Assembly: GCA_937877655.1 (NCBI GenBank)
Contig: CALFJC010000047.1
Location: forward strand, 1-9,379
Source of the DNA: an uncultured Selenomonadales bacterium
GTDB taxonomy: Bacteria; Bacillota; Negativicutes; Selenomonadales; Selenomonadaceae
Reading direction: 5' to 3'
DNA length: 9,379 bases
Both the position numbers and the translations under genes were made by a program. This document shows, one piece after another, positions 1-6,384 of this stretch. How positions within the stretch are numbered: the first letter of the stretch is position 1; the number at the start of each line of letters is the position of its first letter. The notes beneath the pieces were generated by a model. It was not told the DNA's origin. It searched no databases and saw nothing but the letters and a program-made list of their open reading frames with translations.

Positions 1-17
1 AGAAACATCCTGTTTCT
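1..17. repeat. Short perfect hairpin at left edge
   Basis: AGAAACA (1-7) and TGTTTCT (11-17) are perfect inverted arms around a 3-base loop TCC. The hairpin lies 8 bases before a stronger one at 26-48, and both loops are built on a TCCTGT core. It may be part of a longer element cut by the window edge. There is no T-tract, so it is not a clear terminator. Function unknown. Confidence 0.45.
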
Positions 18-25
18 GTTGCCGG

Positions 26-48
26 CGGGCGCACGTCCTGTGCGCCCG
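26..48. repeat. GC-rich 9-bp hairpin, REP-like or end of an upstream element
   Basis: CGGGCGCAC (26-34) pairs perfectly with GTGCGCCCG (40-48) around a GTCCT loop, in a locally GC-rich island that contrasts with the AT-rich DNA after about position 70. No run of T follows, so an intrinsic terminator is not well supported. The shape (GC-rich intergenic palindrome) fits a REP-like element, the foot of a transposon, or a transcript-protecting hairpin for a gene left of the window. Whether copies exist elsewhere in the genome cannot be seen here. Confidence 0.5.
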
Positions 49-188
49 TGTCTTCGCTACCCGCTGTGAATCTTTTTCATTACAAATTTCGCATTGCGCA
101 TTGTTTTTCCTTCGCCCAAAGAAAAAATAACAAAAAGAAATGGCACTTGGTACTTGCTCATCGCTACACTTTCAACATGCTGAAATAT

Positions 189-217
189 TTGATAAAATCT
201 GTTGCAACAATTAAATT
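189..217 (+). promoter_or_regulatory. Candidate sigma-A promoter of the RTX protease gene, with palindrome in the spacer
   Basis: TTGATA (189-194, 5/6 to the -35 consensus) is followed after exactly 17 bases by TAAATT (212-217, 4/6 to the -10), giving a leader of about 33 nt before the GTG start at 257. The spacer holds the perfect 10-bp palindrome TGTTGCAACA (200-209), placed where a bound repressor would block RNA polymerase. Upstream, at 170-185, is a second near-palindrome, TTTCAACATGCTGAAA (14 of 16 positions symmetric). A weaker alternative promoter is TTTCAA (170-175) with TAAAAT (193-198), also 17 bases apart. Confidence 0.45.
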
Positions 218-241
218 TTGAAAAACAATTCTCCGCAATTC

Positions 242-249
242 AAGGGAGG
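242..249 (+). promoter_or_regulatory. Strong RBS that fixes the GTG start
   Basis: AAGGGAGG lies 7 bases before GTG 257-259. The reading frame is open further upstream to a TTG at 218, but that codon has no Shine-Dalgarno before it and would place this RBS inside the coding sequence. The start at 257 is therefore preferred. Confidence 0.85.
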
Positions 250-256
250 TATTTTT

Positions 257-3200
257 GTGACTGCGCAGGAAGTTATAAAAAATTTTGTAAAACAACTCGC
301 CAATCACGGCTATTCAGATTCAAGTTCCGTCGGGAAAAATATGCTCGATTCTGCCGCCAGAGCTTCTTCGCGTTACGGGAACATTCAAGAAGTTATCGAC
401 GCAATGAAAGCTGACCAAGTTTCTGCAGAAAAAGAAGCCGTTGAAGAAGTTCTCGGAAGCGATTATGCAGGCAAAATCATGTCGGAAATTTCTTCGGGTA
501 TTTTGGATGCCGACGCAAAAGATTATGACACCGAAAATAAAAGCAATGCTTATTACGATGAGGAAAACGACGGCAGATCAACCGTCAGAAATTTTATCAA
601 GGAGCGCAAGGCATATATTTTTTTGGAAAAATATTGCGGCGTCATTTTGAATAAAAAATTTTGGTTTGATTCAAGCGGAACGGCAAAAGATTGGACGGAG
701 TCAAGCGGCAATGACGATACGGGAGCCATCACGGGCTCGGACGCGGGCGGCTCCGAAATTAAAACCGCAGAGAGCGTCGTTCCGGAAATTTTTATCAACA
801 CTTATATTGCCTCGACTTCGACGGCACAAAATATTATCACCAATGACAGAAATTGGATCATCAAAGCAACGGATGCCGATGATTCTATCACTGCCAACGG
901 CGCGGATTCTGTCGACGCCTGCGCGGGCTCCGATAAAATTTTTGTCAACGCAGGCGGCGCAACCGTTACTTCAGGCGACGGCGAAGATTTTATCACAATA
1001 GCCGAAGGCGTCAACGACATAACTTTTTCCGATTTAAATTCCCAAGACACTTTGAAACTCGAAGGAAATTTTGAAATTGCTTCCGCGCAAATTGAAGATA
1101 ATTTGCTTGTCATCACCGATAAGGCGGGAAGAAAAATTCGGCTCGGCGATTTCGATTCTGCCAAAGAAGCAAAAATAAATTCGTCAACAATCGGCGAGTG
1201 GCTCGCCAATGCGGGAATAAGTTTCGACAATCTCAAGACCGTAAATTATTCCGAAGGAAAAGTTCTTTCAAATGTCGTTGACGAAGGCAGGATTGAAATT
1301 GATGAAAATTATTATCCCGCGCAGGTTGCCGCCGAGAAAATTTCTGCCGATAAAAATTTTTCAAATGTCGTTGACGAAGGCAGGATTGAAATTGATGAAG
1401 ATTATTTTCCCGCGCAGGTTGCCGCCGAGAAAATTTCTGTCGATAAAAATTTTTCAAATGTCGCCGCGCCCGCCGATGTCGAAGAAGATTTTTCGGTTAC
1501 GATTGATCTTGATACCGTCGAAACGGACGCGGCGGGCGAAGTTATGATTGACGGAATTACTGTCGGGAGTCTTTCAAGTACATTTCCAAACGCCTCGACT
1601 TTCACGCGCAACGGCTTGACAATTCATCTGCTCGGAGTATCGAATACAACTTCGGGCGATACAAGCAAAATAACGGCGAAAACTTTTGACGAACTCACGG
1701 ACGATCAAAAAACGATTTTCGCGGGACTTTTCAAGTGGTGGGTCGGCGAAAGTTTGAATTTGAGCGAAGAAAGTTTCGGGATAAGTTTCAACTCCCCAAC
1801 CGCAATGATTAAAGACATGGGAGTTTTTTTCTACGACGGAAAAGGAAGCAATACAATTCTTGCGGCGGCTCCCTATTGGCCAAGATATTCCGACGGCGCG
1901 ATAACTCAACTCATGCTGAAAATCAACGTGAATTATTATGCCGACATTTCCTCAGATGATCTCAACGGAAAATCTTCCAAGACAACGGGTTATCTCGACC
2001 GAACTTTGGCGCATGAATTGACTCACTCGAATATGGAAACCAACATTAATTATTTCGTTCGCCTGCCGCAATTTATTGTTGAAGGGATGGCGGAACTCGT
2101 TCACGGCATCGATGACGAACGCGGCAACAGAATTTTTTCTGTCGCCGCCACAGATTCAAGACTGAATACAGTTTTAAATCTTACCAACACCGGAACCGCG
2201 CAAGCCGATTTTTATGCGGGTGGTTTTATGTTCATGAGATATTTTGCCAAAACCGCCGCCGCGCAAACGGAATCTCTTCCCGCCTTCGGAGAAATTTTTT
2301 CAACCGTCAATCCCGATGAAGACGGCGATTATTTTATCGGCGGAATTTCTTCTTCAGAAATTGCCTCGACTTCCGCGCAGGATTTCAAAATCGGAAGTGT
2401 TTCTGAAGGAGTTTACAGCGTCGAAAATACGGGCGTTCATCAAATCATTTCCAACACGAACAATTTAAAAATCGTCGGGCTCACGATAAACGATACACTT
2501 TTGGGCGGCGACGGAGATAATATCGTTGAGACTTCCGAAGGTTCTTTTATCGTGACGGGCGCAGGAGCAGACAGTATCAATATCGGCGGACAATTTTCGA
2601 CGATCTCGACGGGCGCGGGAAATGATACAGTCAACGCGACGGACGGCGGACATCATTTTATAAATCTCGGCGACGGAGATAATTTCGCGGCATTCAATCA
2701 AAGTTCCGTTTACGGCAACACAATTTCAAGCGGAGAAGGCAACGATTCTTTTTCGTTCAAATCTTCTTTTGACGCCTCGATAATTTCAGGCGCGGGCGAT
2801 GATTCAATTTATTTCGGCGGAAAAAGTAACACCATCTGCGTGGGCGAAGGAAATGATACCGTAAGATTTATTTCAAGCGGTATGGAAGAAAATTTTATAG
2901 ATCTCGGCGCGGGAAATGATCTGGCAACAATTTTTGGCGGCAACAATACGATTATCGGCGGCGAAGGCAACGATTCAATTTTCAACAACGGCACGGGAAA
3001 TTATTTCGTTTTCAATTCCTCTTTCGGCAAAGATACAATCAACGGCTTCAACGCGAACGATACCCTTCTTATCCCTGACACTTTCGACTTCGCCCAAGAA
3101 AATTCCGTTGTCACGGTAAGCAAAAAATCTTCGGGGAAAATTAAGGGCGTTATAAATCTCGGCGGCTTCAGCGACGCGGTTAATGTCATTTCGGGCGCGG

Positions 3201-5422
3201 TTGCGGAAGAGCTTGAAGAAAGTTTTGTTACGGAAAATTTTTTGAACGAAACTTTGATAACGGGCACGGAAAATGATGATTCGATTACAAATTACGGCGA
3301 CGCCGTGACAATCGACGCAGACGAAGGCGACGATCTCATTTTGAATTACGGCGCGAAAGTTTCAATCTGCGCGGGGCTCGGAAAAAATTCGATAAACAAT
3401 TTCGGCGCAAGCGCAACGGTTAATGTCGGCGCGGGCGACGATACAATTTTTCTCGGCGAAGGCGTTAAAAATTTCAGCGTTAAAAATTTCAATTCGGGCG
3501 ATGAAATTCATTTTGCTTCGGCGGTTGAAAATCTTGAAACAATCGACGGCGGAATTTTGGCGGGCGAAGTGACAATCGGCGGCTTGAGTTTGTTCACGAC
3601 GATTGAAGATTGGTCGCTTGAAAACAATGTTGCAACGCATTCGACAAAAACTTTGGCGGGCGCGATTTTGTCCGATGATAAAAAATTTCTCACTTACGGC
3701 GAAGGCAACGAAGAAATTTTTACTGTAAGCGGCGTGACTTCGACGGACGGAATTGAGATTGAAAATAAAATCGTCACGGTTTTTAAATCGGCTCTCGGCG
3801 CGTCAAGCGTTTCAATCAGCGGCGGTTACAGCTTGGCTCTCGGCGAAGATGTTCCGCAATCTTCGACGCAAGAAGCGGCTTGGCATATCGGAGAGACGGC
3901 AATTTATTCCGGCAGTTCAACGATTGAAGGATATATTCTCAGCGATAATCAAATAATTTACACGGCGGCGGACGGCGGCGAAACTTTGATTGAACTCGGC
4001 GGCATTGTTTCTGCTCCGACAATCAAGGGAAATATCGTCAAACTCTCTGCGAAAAATTTTTCCAAAGAAGTTTCCGTGATTGAAAGCGGCGGTTACGATT
4101 TTGAATTGAACACGGGAATTTATTCCGGGAAAATTTTCAAAGGCAGTGAAGACGCCGATAACATTTCAAACAACGGCGCGTCAATAAAAATTTTCGGCGG
4201 CGGCGGCAATGACACTCTGCGCGGCGGCTCCGCCAAAGATTTTTTGGACGGCGAGGCGGGCGACGATCTTTTAATCGGCGGCAGGGGCAATGATACTTTT
4301 TCTTATTCGGGCGGCAAGGACACAATCGCCGATTATTCGGCAAGCGATAAAATCATCACGGGCGAATTTGTTCACGAAAATTTTTCAGTCGACGGCTCCG
4401 ACATAATTTTTACCTTCGGCGAAGAAAATTCCTTAACCGTCAAAAACGGCGCGGGCAAGGCGATTAATCTAAATTCGGTCGTCAATTTTTATACAGAGGA
4501 AGGAATTTTTGACAAAGGAAAAAAATCTGCCACACTCACAAGCGCGACAGAAAATTTTTCCGCAAAAAATTATTCCAATCTCGCGACAATCGACGGCTCG
4601 GAAACAAATGCGATTGAAATTTTAGGCAACGGAAAAGCAAATCTTATCCGCGCAGGCTACAACTCGACAATTTCGGGCGGCAAAGGTAAAGATACAATTT
4701 TCGGCGGCGAAGGAGCAGACATTTTCATTTACAACAAAGGCGACGGCAAAGATACCATTTTTAATTTCGGCGACGGAGATAAAATCAGTCTCGGAAGCGG
4801 CGCGGAGATTAAGGACGCAAAAATTAAAAAGGGCGACTCGATTATAAAAATCGGGAGCGGCTCCATAACCGTCAAAGACACTTCGGAAATAACTTTAACT
4901 TCGGGCGGCTCGGATACAATTTTCAGCAACGGAATTTTTATCGAAGAAAATTCGGCAAAAGTTTTGGGCTCGTTTAACGGAACAATTAATCTCGAAGAAA
5001 TTGGAGTTTTTAAGGCGGACGCCTCCCTTGCCAAGAAAAAAGTTTCAATCAGCGGCTCGGCTTCAGCTGATTCACTTATCGGCGGCAAGAAAGGAGATAT
5101 TTTAATCGGCGGAAGCGGCAACGACACTTTGTGGGGCGGCAAGGGAAATGATACACTCACGGGCGGAGATGGCAACGACATTTTTATTTTCCGCGCAGGG
5201 GACGGTTCAGATGTCATTACCGATTTTTCAAGCGGCGACATGTTACAAATTCTTAACAAAAAAGGCACAGGCTTTGTTGATTACAAATCAAATTTCAAAA
5301 ACGATACCTTGACGCTCGCGATTAACGGGGGCGGTAAAATTATTCTCAAAAATATTTCGGACTCGACTTCTTTCAATATCAACGGGGAAATTTTTAGCGT
5401 AATATTCACATCTAACACCTAA
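257..5422 (+). CDS. Large secreted RTX-type calcium-binding protein with an internal zinc metalloprotease domain
   Basis: The product is 1721 residues from GTG 257, very acidic and Gly/Asn/Asp-rich, with no N-terminal signal peptide. Residues 1-190 are an unassigned, partly helical region containing DTGAITGSDAGG. About 208-270 is a first degenerate RTX-like stretch. Two 31-residue copies of NVVDEGRIEID... follow at 338-399. About 447-675 is a protease-like domain: HELTH at 586-590 (zinc ligands His586 and His590, catalytic Glu587) and, 18 residues on, EGMAEL with Glu609 as probable third ligand, the gluzincin arrangement seen in peptidase-MA-like families. Then come degenerate GxGNDx repeats (750-935 and 1000-1080), two beta-rich modules (1119-1288), and canonical GGxGNDTL blocks at 1314-1348, 1474-1495 and 1609-1645, with a tail of about 75 residues. 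RTX repeats bind calcium outside the cell and usually mean type I export through a C-terminal signal; no exporter genes are in view. The repeat annotation is firm. The protease call rests on the motif and its spacing, and the substrate is unknown; adhesion or surface-layer roles are possible. Confidence 0.85.
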   Translation: MTAQEVIKNFVKQLANHGYSDSSSVGKNMLDSAARASSRYGNIQEVIDAMKADQVSAEKEAVEEVLGSDYAGKIMSEISSGILDADAKDYDTENKSNAYYDEENDGRSTVRNFIKERKAYIFLEKYCGVILNKKFWFDSSGTAKDWTESSGNDDTGAITGSDAGGSEIKTAESVVPEIFINTYIASTSTAQNIITNDRNWIIKATDADDSITANGADSVDACAGSDKIFVNAGGATVTSGDGEDFITIAEGVNDITFSDLNSQDTLKLEGNFEIASAQIEDNLLVITDKAGRKIRLGDFDSAKEAKINSSTIGEWLANAGISFDNLKTVNYSEGKVLSNVVDEGRIEIDENYYPAQVAAEKISADKNFSNVVDEGRIEIDEDYFPAQVAAEKISVDKNFSNVAAPADVEEDFSVTIDLDTVETDAAGEVMIDGITVGSLSSTFPNASTFTRNGLTIHLLGVSNTTSGDTSKITAKTFDELTDDQKTIFAGLFKWWVGESLNLSEESFGISFNSPTAMIKDMGVFFYDGKGSNTILAAAPYWPRYSDGAITQLMLKINVNYYADISSDDLNGKSSKTTGYLDRTLAHELTHSNMETNINYFVRLPQFIVEGMAELVHGIDDERGNRIFSVAATDSRLNTVLNLTNTGTAQADFYAGGFMFMRYFAKTAAAQTESLPAFGEIFSTVNPDEDGDYFIGGISSSEIASTSAQDFKIGSVSEGVYSVENTGVHQIISNTNNLKIVGLTINDTLLGGDGDNIVETSEGSFIVTGAGADSINIGGQFSTISTGAGNDTVNATDGGHHFINLGDGDNFAAFNQSSVYGNTISSGEGNDSFSFKSSFDASIISGAGDDSIYFGGKSNTICVGEGNDTVRFISSGMEENFIDLGAGNDLATIFGGNNTIIGGEGNDSIFNNGTGNYFVFNSSFGKDTINGFNANDTLLIPDTFDFAQENSVVTVSKKSSGKIKGVINLGGFSDAVNVISGAVAEELEESFVTENFLNETLITGTENDDSITNYGDAVTIDADEGDDLILNYGAKVSICAGLGKNSINNFGASATVNVGAGDDTIFLGEGVKNFSVKNFNSGDEIHFASAVENLETIDGGILAGEVTIGGLSLFTTIEDWSLENNVATHSTKTLAGAILSDDKKFLTYGEGNEEIFTVSGVTSTDGIEIENKIVTVFKSALGASSVSISGGYSLALGEDVPQSSTQEAAWHIGETAIYSGSSTIEGYILSDNQIIYTAADGGETLIELGGIVSAPTIKGNIVKLSAKNFSKEVSVIESGGYDFELNTGIYSGKIFKGSEDADNISNNGASIKIFGGGGNDTLRGGSAKDFLDGEAGDDLLIGGRGNDTFSYSGGKDTIADYSASDKIITGEFVHENFSVDGSDIIFTFGEENSLTVKNGAGKAINLNSVVNFYTEEGIFDKGKKSATLTSATENFSAKNYSNLATIDGSETNAIEILGNGKANLIRAGYNSTISGGKGKDTIFGGEGADIFIYNKGDGKDTIFNFGDGDKISLGSGAEIKDAKIKKGDSIIKIGSGSITVKDTSEITLTSGGSDTIFSNGIFIEENSAKVLGSFNGTINLEEIGVFKADASLAKKKVSISGSASADSLIGGKKGDILIGGSGNDTLWGGKGNDTLTGGDGNDIFIFRAGDGSDVITDFSSGDMLQILNKKGTGFVDYKSNFKNDTLTLAINGGGKIILKNISDSTSFNINGEIFSVIFTSNT
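1268..1453 (+). repeat. Two 93-bp tandem repeats inside the RTX protein gene
   Basis: Units 1268-1360 and 1361-1453 have a period of 93 bp (31 codons) and differ at only 3 bases; a third copy starts at 1454 and diverges after about 10 bases. All three differences change the residue (Asn to Asp, Tyr to Phe, Ala to Val). Each unit reads NVVDEGRIEID, then a Tyr/Pro segment, then QVAAEKIS. It forms an acidic linker between the first RTX-like stretch and the protease domain. The near identity points to a recent duplication by slippage or recombination. Confidence 0.95.
2504..3060 (+). repeat. Degenerate RTX repeat block after the protease domain
   Basis: About ten units of GxGxD/N type occur here, for example GGDGDN, GAGADS, GAGNDT, GDGDN, GEGNDS, GAGDDS, GEGNDT, GAGNDL and GGEGNDS. 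They are spaced 17-25 residues apart, not in unbroken nonapeptide runs. The spacing suggests one calcium-binding turn per two or three beta strands, a stretched parallel beta-roll. The block ends in FGKDTINGFNANDTLLI, the usual cap that follows RTX rolls. Confidence 0.75.
3611..4120 (+). repeat. Pair of diverged beta-rich modules of 80-90 residues
   Basis: Residues 1119-1208 and 1209-1288 align as two copies. Both start with Trp, then carry G-x-ILSD followed by a -Y- segment (ILSDDKKFLTY / ILSDNQIIYT), an E-x-I/L-x-x-x-G-V/I turn, and end in GGY-x-x-x-LxxG/xxxG. Identity is low and spread out, so this is an old protein-level duplication, unlike the 93-bp repeat upstream. The predicted structure is mostly beta; it may be a structural or binding spacer between RTX blocks. 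Confidence 0.6.
4196..4300 (+). repeat. Canonical RTX block
   Basis: Consecutive nonapeptide-like units read GGGGNDTLR, GGSAKDFLD, GEAGDDLLI and GGRGNDTF. The match to the GGxGxDxUx consensus is good except GGSAKD, where the third Gly is replaced. The block is followed by GGKDTIADYSASDKI, a typical post-RTX cap. Confidence 0.9.
4676..4740 (+). repeat. Short RTX block
   Basis: GGKGKDTIF and GGEGADIFI are followed by NKGDGKDTIFNFGDGDKISL. The same layout, RTX pair plus DGxDTIxxFxxGD cap, occurs again at 5081-5250, showing that the C-terminal third is built from repeated RTX-plus-cap units. Confidence 0.85.
5081..5191 (+). repeat. C-terminal canonical RTX block
   Basis: Four units read GGKKGDILI, GGSGNDTLW, GGKGNDTLT and GGDGNDIFI, followed by RAGDGSDVITDFSSGDMLQI. 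This is the most regular calcium-binding block in the protein and the last before the C-terminal tail. Its position fits the usual arrangement in type I secreted proteins, where calcium-driven folding of the last RTX block happens outside the cell. Confidence 0.9.
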
Positions 5423-5471
5423 AACCTAAAACCTAAAACCTATAACCTAAAACCTAAAACCTATAACCTAA
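5418..5471 (+). repeat. 7-bp tandem repeat array, CCTAAAA/CCTATAA
   Basis: Seven full heptamers start at 5418, 5425, 5432, 5439, 5446, 5453 and 5460, with a partial copy CCTAA at 5467. The order is three CCTAAAA, one CCTATAA, two CCTAAAA, one CCTATAA. The first unit provides the TAA stop (5420-5422) of the RTX gene, and the array ends two bases before the -35 of cheR. There is no G on this strand from 5400 to 5475. No inverted repeat lies between the RTX gene and cheR, so the array occupies the place of a terminator. Confidence 0.95.
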
Positions 5472-5473
5472 CC

Positions 5474-5502
5474 TTGAAATTATCCTTAGTCTTTGCTACA
5501 AT
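5474..5502 (+). promoter_or_regulatory. Sigma-A promoter of cheR
   Basis: TTGAAA (5474-5479, 5/6) and TACAAT (5497-5502, 5/6) are separated by exactly 17 bases. The expected transcription start near 5509 gives a leader of about 25 nt that includes the RBS AAGGAGG (5521-5527), 7 bases before ATG 5535. The promoter directly abuts the heptamer array. Confidence 0.75.
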
Positions 5503-5534
5503 GCAAACAAATTATCAATTAAGGAGGAAAAATC

Positions 5535-6323
5535 ATGGACGACAAGGATTGGGAACTTTTTAAGCAACAACTGAATCGCAAAACCGGAATCGATTTGCAA
5601 CTTTACAAGGAACAGCAAATGCGGCGGCGCATCAACAATCTCATTCAAAAGACTCCGTTCAAAAGTTACACGAGCTTTTTCAGCGACGCGGTAAGAGATA
5701 AACAAAAATTCGCGGACTTCATTGAGTATCTGACAATCAACGTCTCGGAATTTTTCCGTAACCCCGATAAGTTCAACATGGTCGAATCGGACATCATTCC
5801 TTATCTTTTGAAGCGCAACGACTCGTTAAATATTTGGAGCGCGGGCTGTTCAATCGGCGCGGAACCTTATTCCTTGTCGATAATTTTGAAAGAGTTGACG
5901 CCCGGCAAACGCCACAGAATCCTTGCAACAGATCTCGACATTGAAATTATCGGCAAGGCGAAGAAGGGCATTTATACCGCCGACGAAATTAAAGCCATGC
6001 GCTCCGACCGCAAAGTAAAATATTTCACCAAGACGCCCGACGGAAAATTTGCCATCAAGCCCGAAATTAAAATGGCTGTCGACTTCAAACGCCACAACCT
6101 TTTGAAAGACCCTTTCGAGTCAAATTTCGATCTCATTCTTTGCCGCAACGTTGTAATTTATTTCACCGAAGAGGCGAAGTCGGAACTCTATAAAAATTTC
6201 TTCAAAGCCCTGCGACCCGGCGGAATTTTGTTTGTCGGCGGCACCGAATCCATTTTGAACGCACGGCAAATCGGTTACGTGACTTACAAGCCGTTTTTCT
6301 ATCAGCGTCCGGAGCTCAACTGA
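5535..6323 (+). CDS. cheR: Chemotaxis protein methyltransferase CheR
   Basis: The product is 262 residues, near the usual length for this family. CheR transfers methyl groups from S-adenosylmethionine to glutamate side chains of chemoreceptors in the cytoplasm, setting the adaptation level opposite the esterase CheB. Residues 1-75 are the helical N-terminal domain (basic MRRRINN at 29-35), ending in TINVSEFFRN (67-76), a CheR hallmark. Motif I of the SAM fold is WSAGCSIGAEPYS (101-113), followed by ATDLD (131-135) with the acidic residue expected to hold the ribose, and FDLILCRNVVIYF (198-210), the catalytic-face signature. The C-terminus ends soon after the PGGILFVGGTES strand, with no added TPR or receptor-tail-binding segment. 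It has its own promoter and RBS, and no other che or fli gene is in the window, so it is a stand-alone transcription unit here. Confidence in the family is high; the receptor partners are unknown. Confidence 0.95.
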   Translation: MDDKDWELFKQQLNRKTGIDLQLYKEQQMRRRINNLIQKTPFKSYTSFFSDAVRDKQKFADFIEYLTINVSEFFRNPDKFNMVESDIIPYLLKRNDSLNIWSAGCSIGAEPYSLSIILKELTPGKRHRILATDLDIEIIGKAKKGIYTADEIKAMRSDRKVKYFTKTPDGKFAIKPEIKMAVDFKRHNLLKDPFESNFDLILCRNVVIYFTEEAKSELYKNFFKALRPGGILFVGGTESILNARQIGYVTYKPFFYQRPELN

Positions 6324-6341
6324 TTTACGGAAAAAAAATTC

Positions 6342-6377
6342 AAAAAGCCCGAAGGATTTTAAACCTTCGAGCTTTTT
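6342..6377. terminator. Bidirectional intrinsic terminator between cheR and ssrA
   Basis: AAAAAGC (6342-6348) pairs with GCTTTTT (6371-6377), and CGAAGG (6350-6355) with CCTTCG (6364-6369), leaving one C/A mismatch and an 8-base loop. Read on +, the stem is followed by TTTTTT and ends cheR 18 bases after its stop. Read on -, it is followed by a T-run and lies just past the 3' end of the tmRNA. It therefore serves both converging genes. Confidence 0.85.
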
Positions 6378-6384
6378 TCGTTTA

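Noticed and set aside
218..256. TTG at 218 as start of the RTX gene (13 extra residues)
   Set aside because: No RBS precedes it, it overlaps the end of the likely -10, and the strong AAGGGAGG at 242-249 would be inside the gene; GTG 257 fits much better.
4729..5268. 179-codon open frame on the minus strand within the RTX gene
   Set aside because: It is opposite the C-terminal RTX repeats, is Pro/Ser/Leu-rich as expected from the complement of Gly/Asn/Asp codons, and has no RBS or known motif.
5418..5471. CRISPR array or telomeric DNA
   Set aside because: Units are 7 bp with no spacers, which excludes CRISPR. The resemblance to telomere repeats is superficial, since the array is internal and bordered by bacterial genes and a bacterial promoter.
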